Source: Gnetum montanum (Eukaryota > Streptophyta > Gnetopsida > Gnetales > Gnetaceae). From it: DNA of 64,000 nucleotides. The notes under the pieces were generated by a model. The model made no database searches and was not told where the DNA came from. It saw nothing but the letters and a program-made list of their open reading frames with translations. Of this stretch, positions 8,793-18,581 are shown one piece after another; position 1 is the first letter of the stretch; every line of letters begins with the position of its first letter. The stretch spans positions 1-64,000 of the forward strand of contig MNCI01036277.1 in NCBI GenBank assembly GCA_015680685.1, given 5' to 3'. Made by a program: the position numbers and the translations under genes.

Positions 8793-10565
8793 GAGGCTCC
8801 AGCAAAATTGAGACAACTTAATTTAATGCATTGCAGAAATCTGCAAAAGCTTCCGGAATCTATGGGAAAACTTAGGCACTTATCATCCATGGATCTGTCT
8901 GATTGTACATCTTTGGAAATTATACCAGAGAGCTTTGGCCAGCTATATGGACTGAAAGATCTGAGATTATCCAGATGCCATGCATTGAAACAGTTGCCAG
9001 AGACTTTTGGAGATTTGACAAGGTTACATAGATTGAGGATGAGAGAATGTTTTGCGTTGGTGTCATTACCTGAGACCTTTGGAGGTCTTATAAGCTTGGT
9101 TGATTTAAAAATCAGAGAATGTTCCTCATTAGTCTCATTGCCAGAGTCGATCGGGAAACTGCTGCGATTAAGTTTCATAAGGCTGTATGAATGCACATCT
9201 TTGGAATTCATTCCAGATAGCTTTGGGCAATTACAAGGATTGAAAGATCTCCGCTTCCGTACATGTCCTGCATTGAAACGGTTGGCTGAGACTTTTGGAG
9301 GTCTTAGAAGCTTGGTTGATTTAAGCATGGAAAAATGTTCTGCATTGGTGTTATTGCCAGCGTCAATTGGACAACTGCTGGAGTTAAGTTCTATAAATCT
9401 TCATAAATGCACATCTTTGGAATTCATCCCAGAGAGCTTTGGGCAGCTACAAGGATTGAAATTTCTCAATTTGACGGAATGTCATTCATTGACAAGCTTC
9501 AGTTTCTTGAAGATGCCAGGGTCATTCAGGGTACGCTTGCAATTAATAAGCCTGCATATCTCCTTTGACACGCATTTGAAAGGGCCACCACAGTCATTGC
9601 TATGCTTGACAAACTTATATAAGTTCAACGAGGAGTCAGGGTGTTGCAAAAAAAATTTCTCAATAGAGCTGCTCCAAGGGTTAAGTTCCCCAATCTGGCT
9701 GCATCTCTCCTTAACAAATGACGATAATATGGAGCTTGCAGAGCTGGAAAACTTTGAATTTTGGAAAAATTATTCAAATTGGAATTGCCAAGTTACTCAA
9801 CAACAGAATCATCTCACATGGCTGCTGCGCGAGGTTGGCCAAGCCATCCAAAAGAGAGGCACTGCTGCCAATTTGCTTTCAAGTGAACTTGAGTTAATTG
9901 GCATTTATTTCATGGAATCTGCCTGCTATCTGTCCCATGAAATGCTCACACTGAATGTTGAAGACTTTTGGAATTTATCAGAACTGCCTCAGTCTCTGGG
10001 TAACCTTCGGCATCTAAAGCAACTGAATCTCATTAATTGTTATAATCTCCAAAAGCTTCCCGACAGTCTTGGCAGTCTTTCATGTCTCACAGAACTTTTG
10101 TTAATTGGATGCTTGAATTTAGAAGAGTTGCCGGACAGAATTGGTAGCTTACAAAATCCTACAGAACTAAGGATTCGTACTTGCCTTGCTTTGAAAGGAC
10201 TCCCGTCTTCCCTAGGAAATCTTTCCCGTCTTACAACTTTAGAGGTGACTGATTGCTGGATGGTGGAAGTAATGTACACGCAGGCATTGTTTAGTCTCAC
10301 ATATGTGTGTGTACGTGGTTGCGTTAACCTCAGAAGAATTATTGGGCCTTTAAACCTTTCCAAGCTTGAATATCTTATAATTGAAGGGTCTTTTAACCTG
10401 AGAAAAATCATGGTAAGAAGAGGGTGTTTCAACAGCTTGCATGATTTTTGTATCACAGGGTGTTACCGGTTAACCTTCCCGAAAGGCCTCGCGGAACATC
10501 TGCGTCTGTTTCATAACATTCTAGTATGTTTTGTGAATCATAATGAAACTTTTTGCTTACATTAA
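8793..10565 (+). CDS. TNL exon 5: LRR domain
   Basis: An uninterrupted frame of about 590 codons beginning EAPAKLRQLNLMHC after the acceptor at 8792. It contains about 10 LRRs of 24 residues (consensus LxxLxxLxLxxCxxLxxLPExFGx) over the first 240 residues, a 120-residue non-repeat stretch, then about five more LRRs (for example LRHLKQLNLINCYNLQKLP). The LRR face is the usual site of effector or self recognition. Units 5-7 and 8-10 form a 216-nt higher-order duplication. The C-terminus, ...NHNETFCLH, does not resemble a known TNL end, and a TA|GTATGT donor at 10522-10525 may lead to a missed exon. Open frames on the opposite strand here are repeat shadows. Confidence 0.85.
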   Translation, partial: EAPAKLRQLNLMHCRNLQKLPESMGKLRHLSSMDLSDCTSLEIIPESFGQLYGLKDLRLSRCHALKQLPETFGDLTRLHRLRMRECFALVSLPETFGGLISLVDLKIRECSSLVSLPESIGKLLRLSFIRLYECTSLEFIPDSFGQLQGLKDLRFRTCPALKRLAETFGGLRSLVDLSMEKCSALVLLPASIGQLLELSSINLHKCTSLEFIPESFGQLQGLKFLNLTECHSLTSFSFLKMPGSFRVRLQLISLHISFDTHLKGPPQSLLCLTNLYKFNEESGCCKKNFSIELLQGLSSPIWLHLSLTNDDNMELAELENFEFWKNYSNWNCQVTQQQNHLTWLLREVGQAIQKRGTAANLLSSELELIGIYFMESACYLSHEMLTLNVEDFWNLSELPQSLGNLRHLKQLNLINCYNLQKLPDSLGSLSCLTELLLIGCLNLEELPDRIGSLQNPTELRIRTCLALKGLPSSLGNLSRLTTLEVTDCWMVEVMYTQALFSLTYVCVRGCVNLRRIIGPLNLSKLEYLIIEGSFNLRKIMVRRGCFNSLHDFCITGCYRLTFPKGLAEHLRLFHNILVCFVNHNETFCLH

Positions 10566-11252
10566 CTTTTTGCTTACATTTCAATCTCCTTATGGTATTT
10601 ATTTTTCTTGCAAGTAATGCTCTTCTTTAAATAATACTAAAAGGATGATCACTCAAAAGCTCAAGTCTCATTTTGCAAGGAAAGCCTAATCTTTTTCAAC
10701 TTACTATGCCTAGGCTCTTTAACAAGCACCATTATTCCAAGTAGTGGTCCTTTTCTCTTTAACTAGTATTCATGGCTCAAATTATGTATGCTATTTTTAT
10801 AGTTTCTAGAGTAGTGCCTTTAAAATAGTAGGTCATAGCAATGTATCAGGATACCAAAAAAGCAACTAAAATACAAATTGGAAAAAGACTTGGGAGTAGT
10901 TTTAGATAAGTTATAGGAAAGATGTCTTAAATAGTTTAGTCATGTTCAAGAGAACTCAGATAATAATCTCTTTAGAAAAAGGTCACTACATCATAGTTCC
11001 AAGAAACACCACTAAAAAAGAAGACCATAAAAGAGATTAAAAGAAAAGATTAAAGAAAATTTGTCAAAATTACAAACAAATCAAGTGTGAGGCCTTGATA
11101 GGGGCTAATTGTGAAAGAGATTTTATACTGATTTCCTATTGTTGGCATAAGATAAGACTATGATGATGATTTTTGTTTTTCTTTTAAAGGGAAGGGATAT
11201 ATTTGAAGATATTAATTCTTATATAGGGTTCATTGTGATATCAATAGGCAAC
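10566..11252. other. Non-coding gap between TNL and transposon cluster
   Basis: AT-rich, no coding signal, RNA gene or repeat family recognised. Confidence 0.5.
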
Positions 11253-11656
11253 CTAAAAGTTAAATTTGATGTATTTTTCATTTATAAAAATATTTTTATC
11301 CAAGCTCCATATCATTTTCTTAATTCCATTTAACATAATTTTATTAGATGACTTTGCTAAACTGTTACCTTGGGGATAGTACTCGGATACAGCTTTGATA
11401 ATGATATTATGTTCCCTAGTTGAATTGGTAAATTCTATAGGTATGAAAACATGTCCATTATCAATTACTAAAGCATAAGGATATCTATATCTAGGAATTA
11501 TATCATTTTCTAAAACTTGATGATGGGATGGGATATTGCATCCGCCGCGATGTCGCGGTGCGCTGCCAAGTCTATAAATAAGAGGCATGTCCATTATCAA
11601 TTACTAAAGCATAAGGATATCTATATCTAGGAATTATATCATTTTCTAAAAACTGA
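11253..11656 (-). pseudogene. Relic H: Ty3/gypsy integrase core, C-terminal half
   Basis: Minus-strand coding relic reading ENDIIPRYRYPYALVIDNG, then HVFIPIEFTN and VSEYYPQGNSLAKSSNK. This is the integrase rve core: the second catalytic Asp is kept (VIDNG), and the catalytic Glu expected in xAExxNK is Lys (LAKSSNK). Element A splits the domain, and the other half lies at 16955-17140. The frame is continuous across the insertion site once element A and one ACTGA are ignored: VIQFL precedes ENDII. The 136-bp duplication at the junction repeats part of it. Confidence 0.8.
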
Positions 11657-11721
11657 TGATGGGATGGGATATTGCATCCGCCGCGATATCGCGGTGCACT
11701 GCCAAGTCTATAAATAAGAGG
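11450..11721. repeat. 136-bp tandem duplication across the host/LTR junction
   Basis: Copies at 11450-11585 and 11586-11721 differ at only a few bases. Each contains relic H sequence followed by the first ~65 bp of the element A LTR including its TATA box. The duplication therefore arose after A inserted. Only the right copy leads into the full LTR. Confidence 0.9.
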
Positions 11722-12447
11722 CGGCATTCCCTTGTTTATCATCTAGAGTTAGACCCATAGAGAAACTCTGGCAGTTTTACCTCTTCAGAGGTAGAATAAT
11801 TTCCATGTGCCCGCAGTAGGAGTCTCAAAGTAAACGGATCTCTATTCGAGCGAGTTGTGCCTGAGCACACATTTGCGTGCGGTAATAAATACAAACTTTC
11901 TGATAAACCTTGCAGCATGTGGACTAAGCTAAATAGGATTTAATTACTGTTGAATGTTTAATTGCTTTCCTAGATGATTAATCTCTCTTCACCCTTATCT
12001 CCTAGTCATGTGGAATGAGTACGATTTGATCACGAGCATTTAAGTGTGACTACTTGGTAACCTAGTAGCGTACCTAGGATCTGCGCTTGGTGATCCCAGT
12101 GAGAGTTGTGCACGAAGTTCAGGATGTGTACAGATGATTAGGGAACGGATGCTCATCGCACTTAGGCTAGATTAGATTGTCTCTTACCCTTTCCTCCTAG
12201 CTTAGTTAATCTTACTTTCCAATTGCCTTCAGGAGTAGCATTAGATTAGGAACACATCATACACCTCACTCTAGACTAAACCATACGTGACAAAGATAAT
12301 ACTAGTCTAGGTGGGAAGACAACGAACTGTGACCTAAGGATAACTGTCTAGGTGCCACAACTAGTTCATATGCGGAGTTCGACCGGATCACGCGTGAGAA
12401 CGCTCGTATTCATATGGTTGAGTGTAGGGGTATCTTGCCACTCATCA
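11657..12447 (+). repeat. Element A 5' LTR
   Basis: 791 bp from TGATGGGATGGG to ...CCACTCATCA, so the ends are the inverted pair TGATG/CATCA. TATA box TATAAATA at 11708-11715. It holds the block GCAGTAGGAGTC shared by all LTRs of this window and the U5 motif of repeated CTTGGTAAYC..AGTA. The U3 has GC-rich palindromic CGCGATATCGCGG, unusual in this AT-rich DNA. Confidence 0.9.
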
Positions 12448-12448
12448 T

Positions 12449-12466
12449 AGGCGTCATTGTCGGGGA
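12449..12466 (+). other. Element A primer binding site (tRNA-Asp type)
   Basis: AGGCGTCATTGTCGGGGA, one base after the LTR. It resembles the TGGCGCCGTTGCCGGGGA site complementary to the 3' end of plant tRNA-Asp used by several Ty3/gypsy lineages; most differences are transitions. Confidence 0.7.
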
Positions 12467-12587
12467 CGGTGCTAGTTATCTAGATTAGTTATATCATACA
12501 AGGTTGCTGTAAAGAAATTAACATTATATCTTTTAAGAAGAAAAGTTATAAAAAGTCACATACAAATTCACACACAATTTCACAATC

Positions 12588-14733
12588 ATGCCTCTCCTAC
12601 AAGACTACGATAATGCCACACTTAGTGAGGAAATTCATTGGAGAATCAACAAATTAGCTGACAATGAAGATTGGAGTACTCAAACTTATGCAAGAGTTCC
12701 CTACGTTTATGAACACCCCAACGATACTCAAAGACCCTCATCATCCAACTCTGACACCTCTAGTAAGGATGAGACATCTCGTAGAATGAGGAGGCTCGAA
12801 AGGCCTAGGACCTTCTCAATAACTAACAAGAATTTGCTTGGGGATGATTGGAAGGCTTACAAAAGTCATAACGAGTTTTACAATTCCTTCTCTTCCTCTA
12901 CTCCTTCAACGTCAAATTGTGACATGGATGACTATCTTTCAAGGGATCGACGTAGAACTAAAAATCGAGCTCACAAAGAAAATCAAGAACGCCAACATAA
13001 ACAAAGGCAACATTGTCTCAATACACGAACGCACAACTTACTTGATGACAATGAACCCCTGCTGGCCACTAAGAGCCTAACGCAAATACAAGAGGCTATT
13101 TGAATCTCATGTAGGCATCGTAAAGAGAGCCGTCTACCTAGGCTCGATTTAAACAACTTTCCCAAGTTTCTAGGAGGCTATGATTCAGATCTGCAACATC
13201 ATTTACAAGCCTTCTACGATGCTTGCGCATGGAACAACATTGATAATGGGTGGAAAAAACTTAAGCTCTTCCCTATGACACTCGTTGGCCAAGCAAAAGT
13301 ATGGTATAGATCGTTAAAACCAAATTCAATACAACGTTGGCCAACCATGGTAAAAGCTTTTAATGAAAGATATCAAACCTACGCAAGAGTGTTAGCCTTG
13401 AGGAAACAAATCCAAGAGTGGAAACAAGCACAACATGAACCCTTGGACATGGCCTTAGAAAGATATTACACACTGTTAAACAACTGTCCAGGCCATGAGT
13501 TCTCCAAAGAAAGGCTAATGAAGCATATCATTGATGGGCTATGTAATGAAACAAGAGAGACCCTAGGGATATACACCCGAGGTCAACTATATGAGCTACA
13601 AACCCATCAACTTTAAGAGCTTATTAAGCAGGTGGAAAAAGAAGAAGAAGAACTAACCAAATGGGAGAATGTTGAAAGTTCTCAGCAGGACCAAAATCTC
13701 AACTTAACAAGGGTCCATAGTCATAAAAAGGAGAAATCCACTCACTTCAAGGAGGTGGAAGCATCTTTGCCCATCCTACAATCATTAGATGAATTTGAGG
13801 CAAAGGTCAATAAGATGGTGGACTGGGTACATGTAAAATGTGGAGAATATGCCAACATCATTAGAGGAAGAGTTATGCCAAACCGAGAAACAGGACGGGA
13901 CACCACACAACAATCGAAACAAAGGGTAGAAGATCATAAGAATAAGAGCTCAACTGCCAATTTCACATATCAATGTAACGTCTATTTGTACGATCACCCC
14001 AAGGGCCAATGCCCAGTCTTGTCACATTTACATGAGCATTGGGAAGGAATGTTACATCCAGATTTCATACAAAAATATCCGGTTCAACCACAGTGGCAAA
14101 AACCTCAGTCATGGGGGAGGCCATCTCCAGTTGGACCATACCCTTCATATGTCCCAATGCCAAATGCTTATTATTATGTTCAACACCCTATTTATCCAAC
14201 AAGCTCATCATCCTCTACCTCACCTCATCGTTATCATTCTCCTGAGTACTATCCACCCAGGTCCTCTCCAACAAGATCACCATCTCATGTGCCTTACACT
14301 TATCCTCAACCTCATTCTCCTCAATACTATCAACCACCGCCTACATCATAGCCACATTATCACTCTCCTCCATACTATCATCCCATGTCCTCAACACAAC
14401 CACCGCCTTTTGTATCTCACACTTCTCCTAATTTTCAACATTCCCATCTTTTCCCTCCTTCTACATCGCCACCAACTGTTCCTGAAGTTTCTGCACCACA
14501 GCACCAACCCACAAACGTTACTTGTGCTGCTACTCCCAATAGCAGTGGAGGTCCTTCACAACATCGAAAGCATCCCTTCTTTAGACATGACCATCGGAAG
14601 GGACACCACAGTTCAGGAACCACTACATCTGCCAACTCAGCACAAACCCAACACTATGATGCATCTTCCTCTTCAAACCCAACGCCTCATGTTACCTCAT
14701 CAAGGCCACCACTTAACACTCCAACAACCATAC
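12588..14733 (+). pseudogene. Element A gag, three in-frame stops
   Basis: Frame starting MPLLQDYDNATLSEEIHWR stays open to the N run apart from stops at 13101 (TGA), 13614 (TAA) and 14349 (TAG). The central part is a retrotransposon Gag capsid domain: WKKLKLFPMTLVGQAKVWY, EPLDMALERYYTLLNNC, ETRETLGIYTRGQLYELQ. A degenerate zinc knuckle, YQCNVYLYDHPKGQCP, keeps the HPxGxCP half only. The C-terminal third is rich in Pro, Ser, Tyr and His. The same protein type is encoded by element G (start MSLSQDYDNAT), and it differs from the gag of B, C and E at the N-terminus. Confidence 0.85.
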
Positions 14734-14912
14734 NNNNNNNNNNNNNNNNNNNNNNNNNNNNNNNNNNNNNNNNNNNNNNNNNNNNNNNNNNNNNNNNNNN
14801 NNNNNNNNNNNNNNNNNNNNNNNNNNNNNNNNNNNNNNNNNNNNNNNNNNNNNNNNNNNNNNNNNNNNNNNNNNNNNNNNNNNNNNNNNNNNNNNNNNNN
14901 NNNNNNNNNNNN
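14734..14912. other. Assembly gap (179 N)
   Basis: Unsequenced. It follows the 3' end of gag; the true length and content are unknown, and missing pol sequence could belong here. Confidence 1.
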
Positions 14913-16570
14913 GATGTTGATACTAAGGTATGGTTCTTTTGATATGGCAGGTAATGAGTCCACTTCATCCATCCATCCACAAGTTTCTATGGTCTCTCTT
15001 GGCTTGGAAATGTACAGTCCCTTTCTAAATAAGAACTATAATGAATCAATGACTCGACATTTTTCAAACTAAGGAAGGAATCAAGGATTGAAAAGGGTGT
15101 GACTTCAAGGGAACTTGATGCTTTTGTATTGGCCGTTCTCTTGGTTGCTTGGATGTCTTTCTTCTTGAGTTTTCCTTCCCATTCCAACATTGCTCCATTA
15201 TTGGGAAGCCGAGCTAATAAAAATAACAAAGTCTTTGCATGGTGTGGTTCTCACGTATAAACACATAAAACACAAAAAAGAAGAAGAAGAAGAAGAAAGA
15301 AAGAAAGAAAAAAGTGAGAATTCAAAGCACACCCCTTAGACGAAATAATTATTTGGGTTACAAGCATTGGTTATGGAACTAAAATAAAGTGTTTCCTCTA
15401 ACTAAGGCCTTCTCGCTTTCCATTCTCTTCTCCTTCGTTTCGTCGGAATGGTGGTGACTCTTTGAAGATGCATTCTTGTTACTTCAAGAGGATGGTTCAG
15501 CCGAATGCATTAATGCAAAGTCATTGGATATGGTTTGTTTGAGGCCGGACTTGGAATGGGATCTACTAAGTCACATTAACCATTAACTCCACAAGGGGTT
15601 TTACACAACCTTGTTCTTGGGATTCCATTCCATTCTCTTCTCTCCATCCTTCTCTCCATTGTTCACCTCATTGTTGGTTGTATCATTAGTGTATATTTTG
15701 GTGGATGCATTGTTTTCTTTTTGGTAAATTCTTATGGTTAAGACTTTAACTCTTGTTCCAATTGACATTCCCAGAGCCTACGGACTCTTTGAATGTGGGT
15801 TTGTCAGGGCATTAAGGGCATGAGCCTGCTTTGGGTAGGACCCACTAACACTCCTATTTGGTGCACCAGTTAAATTCTTTCCCTTAACATTTTTGCAATC
15901 TATTCTATTTTGTTCATTTCCATCATGACATCCACTTTACCGACGTTACAGTTGTCTCTTTTTCTCCATCTTTCTTGTTCTTTTTCTTTCTCCATTCTAT
16001 CGTTGTCGAAGGTTCGCTCTTAGTCATGGGGGTCTAGACCCAAATTTTTTTCGATTTTCTCCTAACCCCTACACCTTCGGTAGTCTCCACTATGATATCT
16101 CTAGATCCATATCAGCCATACCACAACTCAGCCAATGGACTTACACCATAGCAAGGTATCAATTGCATTATTATTCATTTACCCTTGCTAACATAAAGAC
16201 TATGTTGTGTGTGCAGATGGCAATCATGCAACCACGAAGTGGATTTGGAGGGAACACTTGGAATGGATCAGTGCTAGAAGCAGCTATGCAAGGATCAAGA
16301 TCGATGGCGTGCTTATAGATGGACAATGAAAGGTGTAATCTTGGCGTTGGTAGCAACAACACTTCTTTCTCTCTCTCCTTTTCTCAGCTGCCAAATGAGG
16401 CCTGATGTCAATGTAATAAGGTATTCACCCTTGTTGTCATGAACACTAGTTTTATCTTTTCTTGTAATGATGATCTATTCACATGTCATTCCATTAATTC
16501 CATTTGAGTCAATAATTCCATACCTTCCCAATATTTTGTAAGGAACTCGAGGATGAGTTTTCATTCAGTC
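14913..16570 (+). other. Element A 3' spacer
   Basis: Non-coding sequence collinear with the post-integrase region of element E: ...caaagcacaccccttagac... at about 15325 matches E at about 44200, and the last 70 bp before the PPT match E at 48210-48270. A purine microsatellite (GAA)n(GAAA)n lies at 15275-15314. The extra ORF found in E and G is missing or reduced to a short scrap at about 16140-16420. Confidence 0.65.
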
Positions 16571-16579
16571 ATGGGGGTA
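16571..16579 (+). other. Element A polypurine tract
   Basis: ATGGGGGTA immediately before the TGATGGGA start of the 3' LTR, the same position and sequence type as TGTGGGGGTA before the 3' LTR of element E. Confidence 0.75.
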
Positions 16580-16954
16580 TGATGGGACACGATATTGCAT
16601 GGGCTGTGATATCACGTATGCGATATCGCGGTGCGCCGCCAAGTCTATAAATAAGAGGCAGCATTCCCTTGTTTATCATCTAGAGTTAGACCCTTAGAGA
16701 AACTTTGCTAGTTTTACCTCACCAGAGATAGAATAATTTCCATGTGCCCCTAGCGAAAGTTTAGGGGCACATGGAAATTATTCTATCTCTGGAGAGGTAA
16801 AACTACTAGAGTTTCACTAAGGTTCTAACCCTAGATGATAAACAAGGGAATGCCACCTCTTATTTATAGACTTGGCGGCGCACTGCGATATCGTGGGGGA
16901 CGACGCGATATTGTGTACGCGATATCGTGGCCCATGCAATATCGCATCCCATCA
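16580..16954. repeat. Palindromic LTR pair forming the right end of element A
   Basis: Left arm 16580-16752 is the start of an LTR in the plus orientation, stopping just inside the transcribed part (ccatgtgccccta). After a 9-bp loop (gcgaaagtt) the right arm 16762-16954 is the same LTR region inverted, ending CCCATCA. The arms are not identical: the right arm has extra GATATC-bearing sequence in U3. The right arm, not a normal LTR end, abuts the ACTGA target duplication. Both outer ends of element A are therefore LTR 5' ends. Confidence 0.9.
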
Positions 16955-17140
16955 ACTGAATAACCTCAAGAGATGTAGTTTTATTAACCTTAGCTTCTAA
17001 TCAACATGTGCAATAATTAGTAGTTGTTAGGATAAACTTATGTTGAGTCATTGATAATGGATTAATCACTCCTATGAAATTTAAAGCCCATTGTGCAAAG
17101 GGTCTACATTCTATTCATCTCTCCTTGCATTTTAAAAATT
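16955..17140 (-). pseudogene. Relic H: integrase core, N-terminal half
   Basis: Minus-strand relic reading PFAQWALNFIGVINPLS then HKFILTTTNYCTC and KTTSLEVI up to the insertion point. It corresponds to the first part of the rve core. The first catalytic Asp, expected in WGLDFIG, is Asn (WALNFIG), and one TGA stop sits where a Trp/Arg is usual. Together with 11253-11656 it makes an interrupted but alignable integrase domain. Confidence 0.8.
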
Positions 17141-18119
17141 ATCTAATAATGACCAAAATAAGTTGCAACATTTATTTAGGAAAGAAATACTACTTGTTGT
17201 CACATTTTATTAACTCTTATTTGCTTTACTAGTTAGAGATTCTTAGGCCTCATGGTGCTCACTTTTGAATTGTCACTTTATCTCAAAATTCCACTCAAGA
17301 GCATTGTTCTACACTATTAGTTATGTTTACAAATCTTTAATTTTTGTAGCTTTGTGAAGACTATTCATGATGTACTAATCTTTTTTACCTGATCTATTTA
17401 AAGTCATGGATTTGATAATAGATAGTAAAACAACATTAATTAACTTCATGTTAAGCTTGAGGGGTAGTATTGAAGATTTGTTGTGTTCTTGCAAGCTTAG
17501 CATGCTAGTTTATGTCTATATACAACTACACCATGAACTTTAGTATGCACTGTCTATGGTGTTTTGTAGGATGTATTAAGTTAGTTATGTTTAATCAAGT
17601 ATATTAACTAATAATAACTAAACATTATGTCTATTCATTTTTTGGACATGACTATTTTATTATAACTATATAAGTGATGATTTTGGTTCCATAAAAATAT
17701 GAAACATGATAAAACAGTAATATGCACTACAAAGTGCAACACAGTATTCATATTATAAAAGAGATACTTGTTTATTTTTTCTTCTTACTTTTTAGTTTAT
17801 GTTTTTATGTTCACATGTATAACAATGTGGACTTATTTTATGTTTATGACGCATGTTTATTTGAATCACAATAGTTATTAAATTATTTCTATTATATCCT
17901 AGACATAGTGATTAACATCATAAAACATTTATACATGGTTCGATCTTCTCATAGGTTTTACCCTAGGTGCAACATGATCACCAAGTTCGTGTCACTTAAA
18001 GGGTGGGTTTACTTAGGGTAACTAGGATATTGTTGACATATTGATTAAACATAGAGGATACCTTGAATCATGCCAACGATCTATACATTGTTTTACTTGG
18101 TGGGTGGGTTATCCAATGT
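17141..18119. other. Transposon scrap region; possible copia PPT at 17454-17472
   Basis: No open coding region. AGCTTGAGGGGTAGTATTG at about 17454-17472 resembles the CTTGAGGGGGAGTGTTG that marks the PPT and LTR start of many plant Ty1/copia elements, so a decayed copia 3' LTR may begin here. No second LTR was found, so this is a weak suggestion. Confidence 0.3.
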
Positions 18120-18320
18120 GACTAATAGTGGTATTTGCATTATGATATGCAAAGGAATATTATTAAGGGATTTTCAATTGGTGATCAATATATGCACTTG
18201 CTTAACATGCATTTTGCAGATGATTCTTTCTTGATTATTAACAATTTTTTGTAATATATCAATAGTTTATTAGCTCTAGTGGAGGAATACTACAAGTTTT
18301 TTGGTCCTTGCATCAATTGA
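18120..18320 (+). pseudogene. LINE reverse-transcriptase fragment
   Basis: One frame reads IKGFSIGDQYMHLLNMHFAD then DSFLIINN, a TAA, and YINSLLALVEEYYKFFGPCIN before TGA. The FADD box (18213-18224) with hydrophobic residues around it, followed about 30 residues later by F-x-G-x-x-I-N, is the pattern of the RT palm of plant L1-type non-LTR elements. Only this small part is readable; no endonuclease or tail was found. Confidence 0.6.
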
Positions 18321-18581
18321 TAAAATTGTATTGGCAATATTAATGAGTGGGTTATTCTCAAGCCTTAAAAAATCTTTAAAAAAGAATTTTTCATCAAAAT
18401 TTTAGAAATACCATTTTCTATTTAAGCCTAATCTAAATATTTTGTGGAAATTATGTGGTTGATAAAATTGAAAAGAAGCTTGATAAATAGAAATAATAAA
18501 AACTCATCCTTCTTAGCAAAGTTTTAGTTATTAAGCAGATACTTCAATCTACTCATGTTTATTTCTCTAATTGTTAGAATT

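Larger units (their letters stand above)
4996..10565 (+). pseudogene. TIR-NB-ARC-LRR (TNL) disease-resistance gene, frame-disrupted
   Basis: Five exons in the order typical of plant TNL immune receptors: TIR (4996-5619), NB-ARC (6512-7612), NL-linker (7765-7909), a short LRR-linker exon (8035-8179) and LRR (8793-10565). Such proteins sense pathogen effectors in the cytosol or nucleus; TIR domains act as NAD+-cleaving enzymes and NB-ARC as a nucleotide switch (family knowledge). Donor and acceptor sites agree in phase at every junction (GG|GTGAGT, TTTACCAG|, CG|GTATGA, TTTCAG|, AAG|GTGAGA, TTAACAG|). The start codon is the first ATG giving the acidic/Ser-rich leader and TIR. The frame is broken at about 5405-5425, at 6642-6662 and near 8086; each break leaves the protein similarity continuing in another frame. 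Possible further 3' exons after 10530 cannot be excluded. Either a recent pseudogene or uncorrected sequencing errors. Confidence 0.85.
11657..16954 (+). mobile_element. Element A: gag-only Ty3/gypsy-type LTR element with an inverted right end
   Basis: Bounded by ACTGA target-site duplications at 11652-11656 and 16955-16959 inside an integrase relic whose reading frame is restored without the insert. Order: 5' LTR (11657-12447), PBS, gag (12588-14733), a run of N, non-coding spacer, PPT (16571-16579), then a truncated 3' LTR followed head-to-head by a second, inverted LTR fragment. No protease, RT or integrase is visible; they could be lost in the unsequenced gap, but related element G, which has no gap, also lacks them. 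The spacer matches the 3' part of element E (for example tcaataattccataccttcc just before the PPT). Confidence 0.85.

Noticed and set aside
8786-9328. 180-codon open frame opposite the LRR exon
   Set aside because: Repeat-driven shadow of the LRR coding strand; its apparent internal repeats mirror the LRR period.
9000-9500. Regular 72-bp repeats that could suggest a CRISPR-like array
   Set aside because: They are 24-residue LRR codons in an open frame; there are no conserved repeats with unique spacers and the genome is a plant's.
11521-11657. First TGATGGG at 11521 as the true start of element A
   Set aside because: It lies in the left copy of the 136-bp duplication; only 11657 is followed by a full LTR and preceded by ACTGA matching the right side.
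14032-15072. Long open frames spanning the N run in element A
   Set aside because: They are open only because N is not read as a stop, and they are out of the gag frame.
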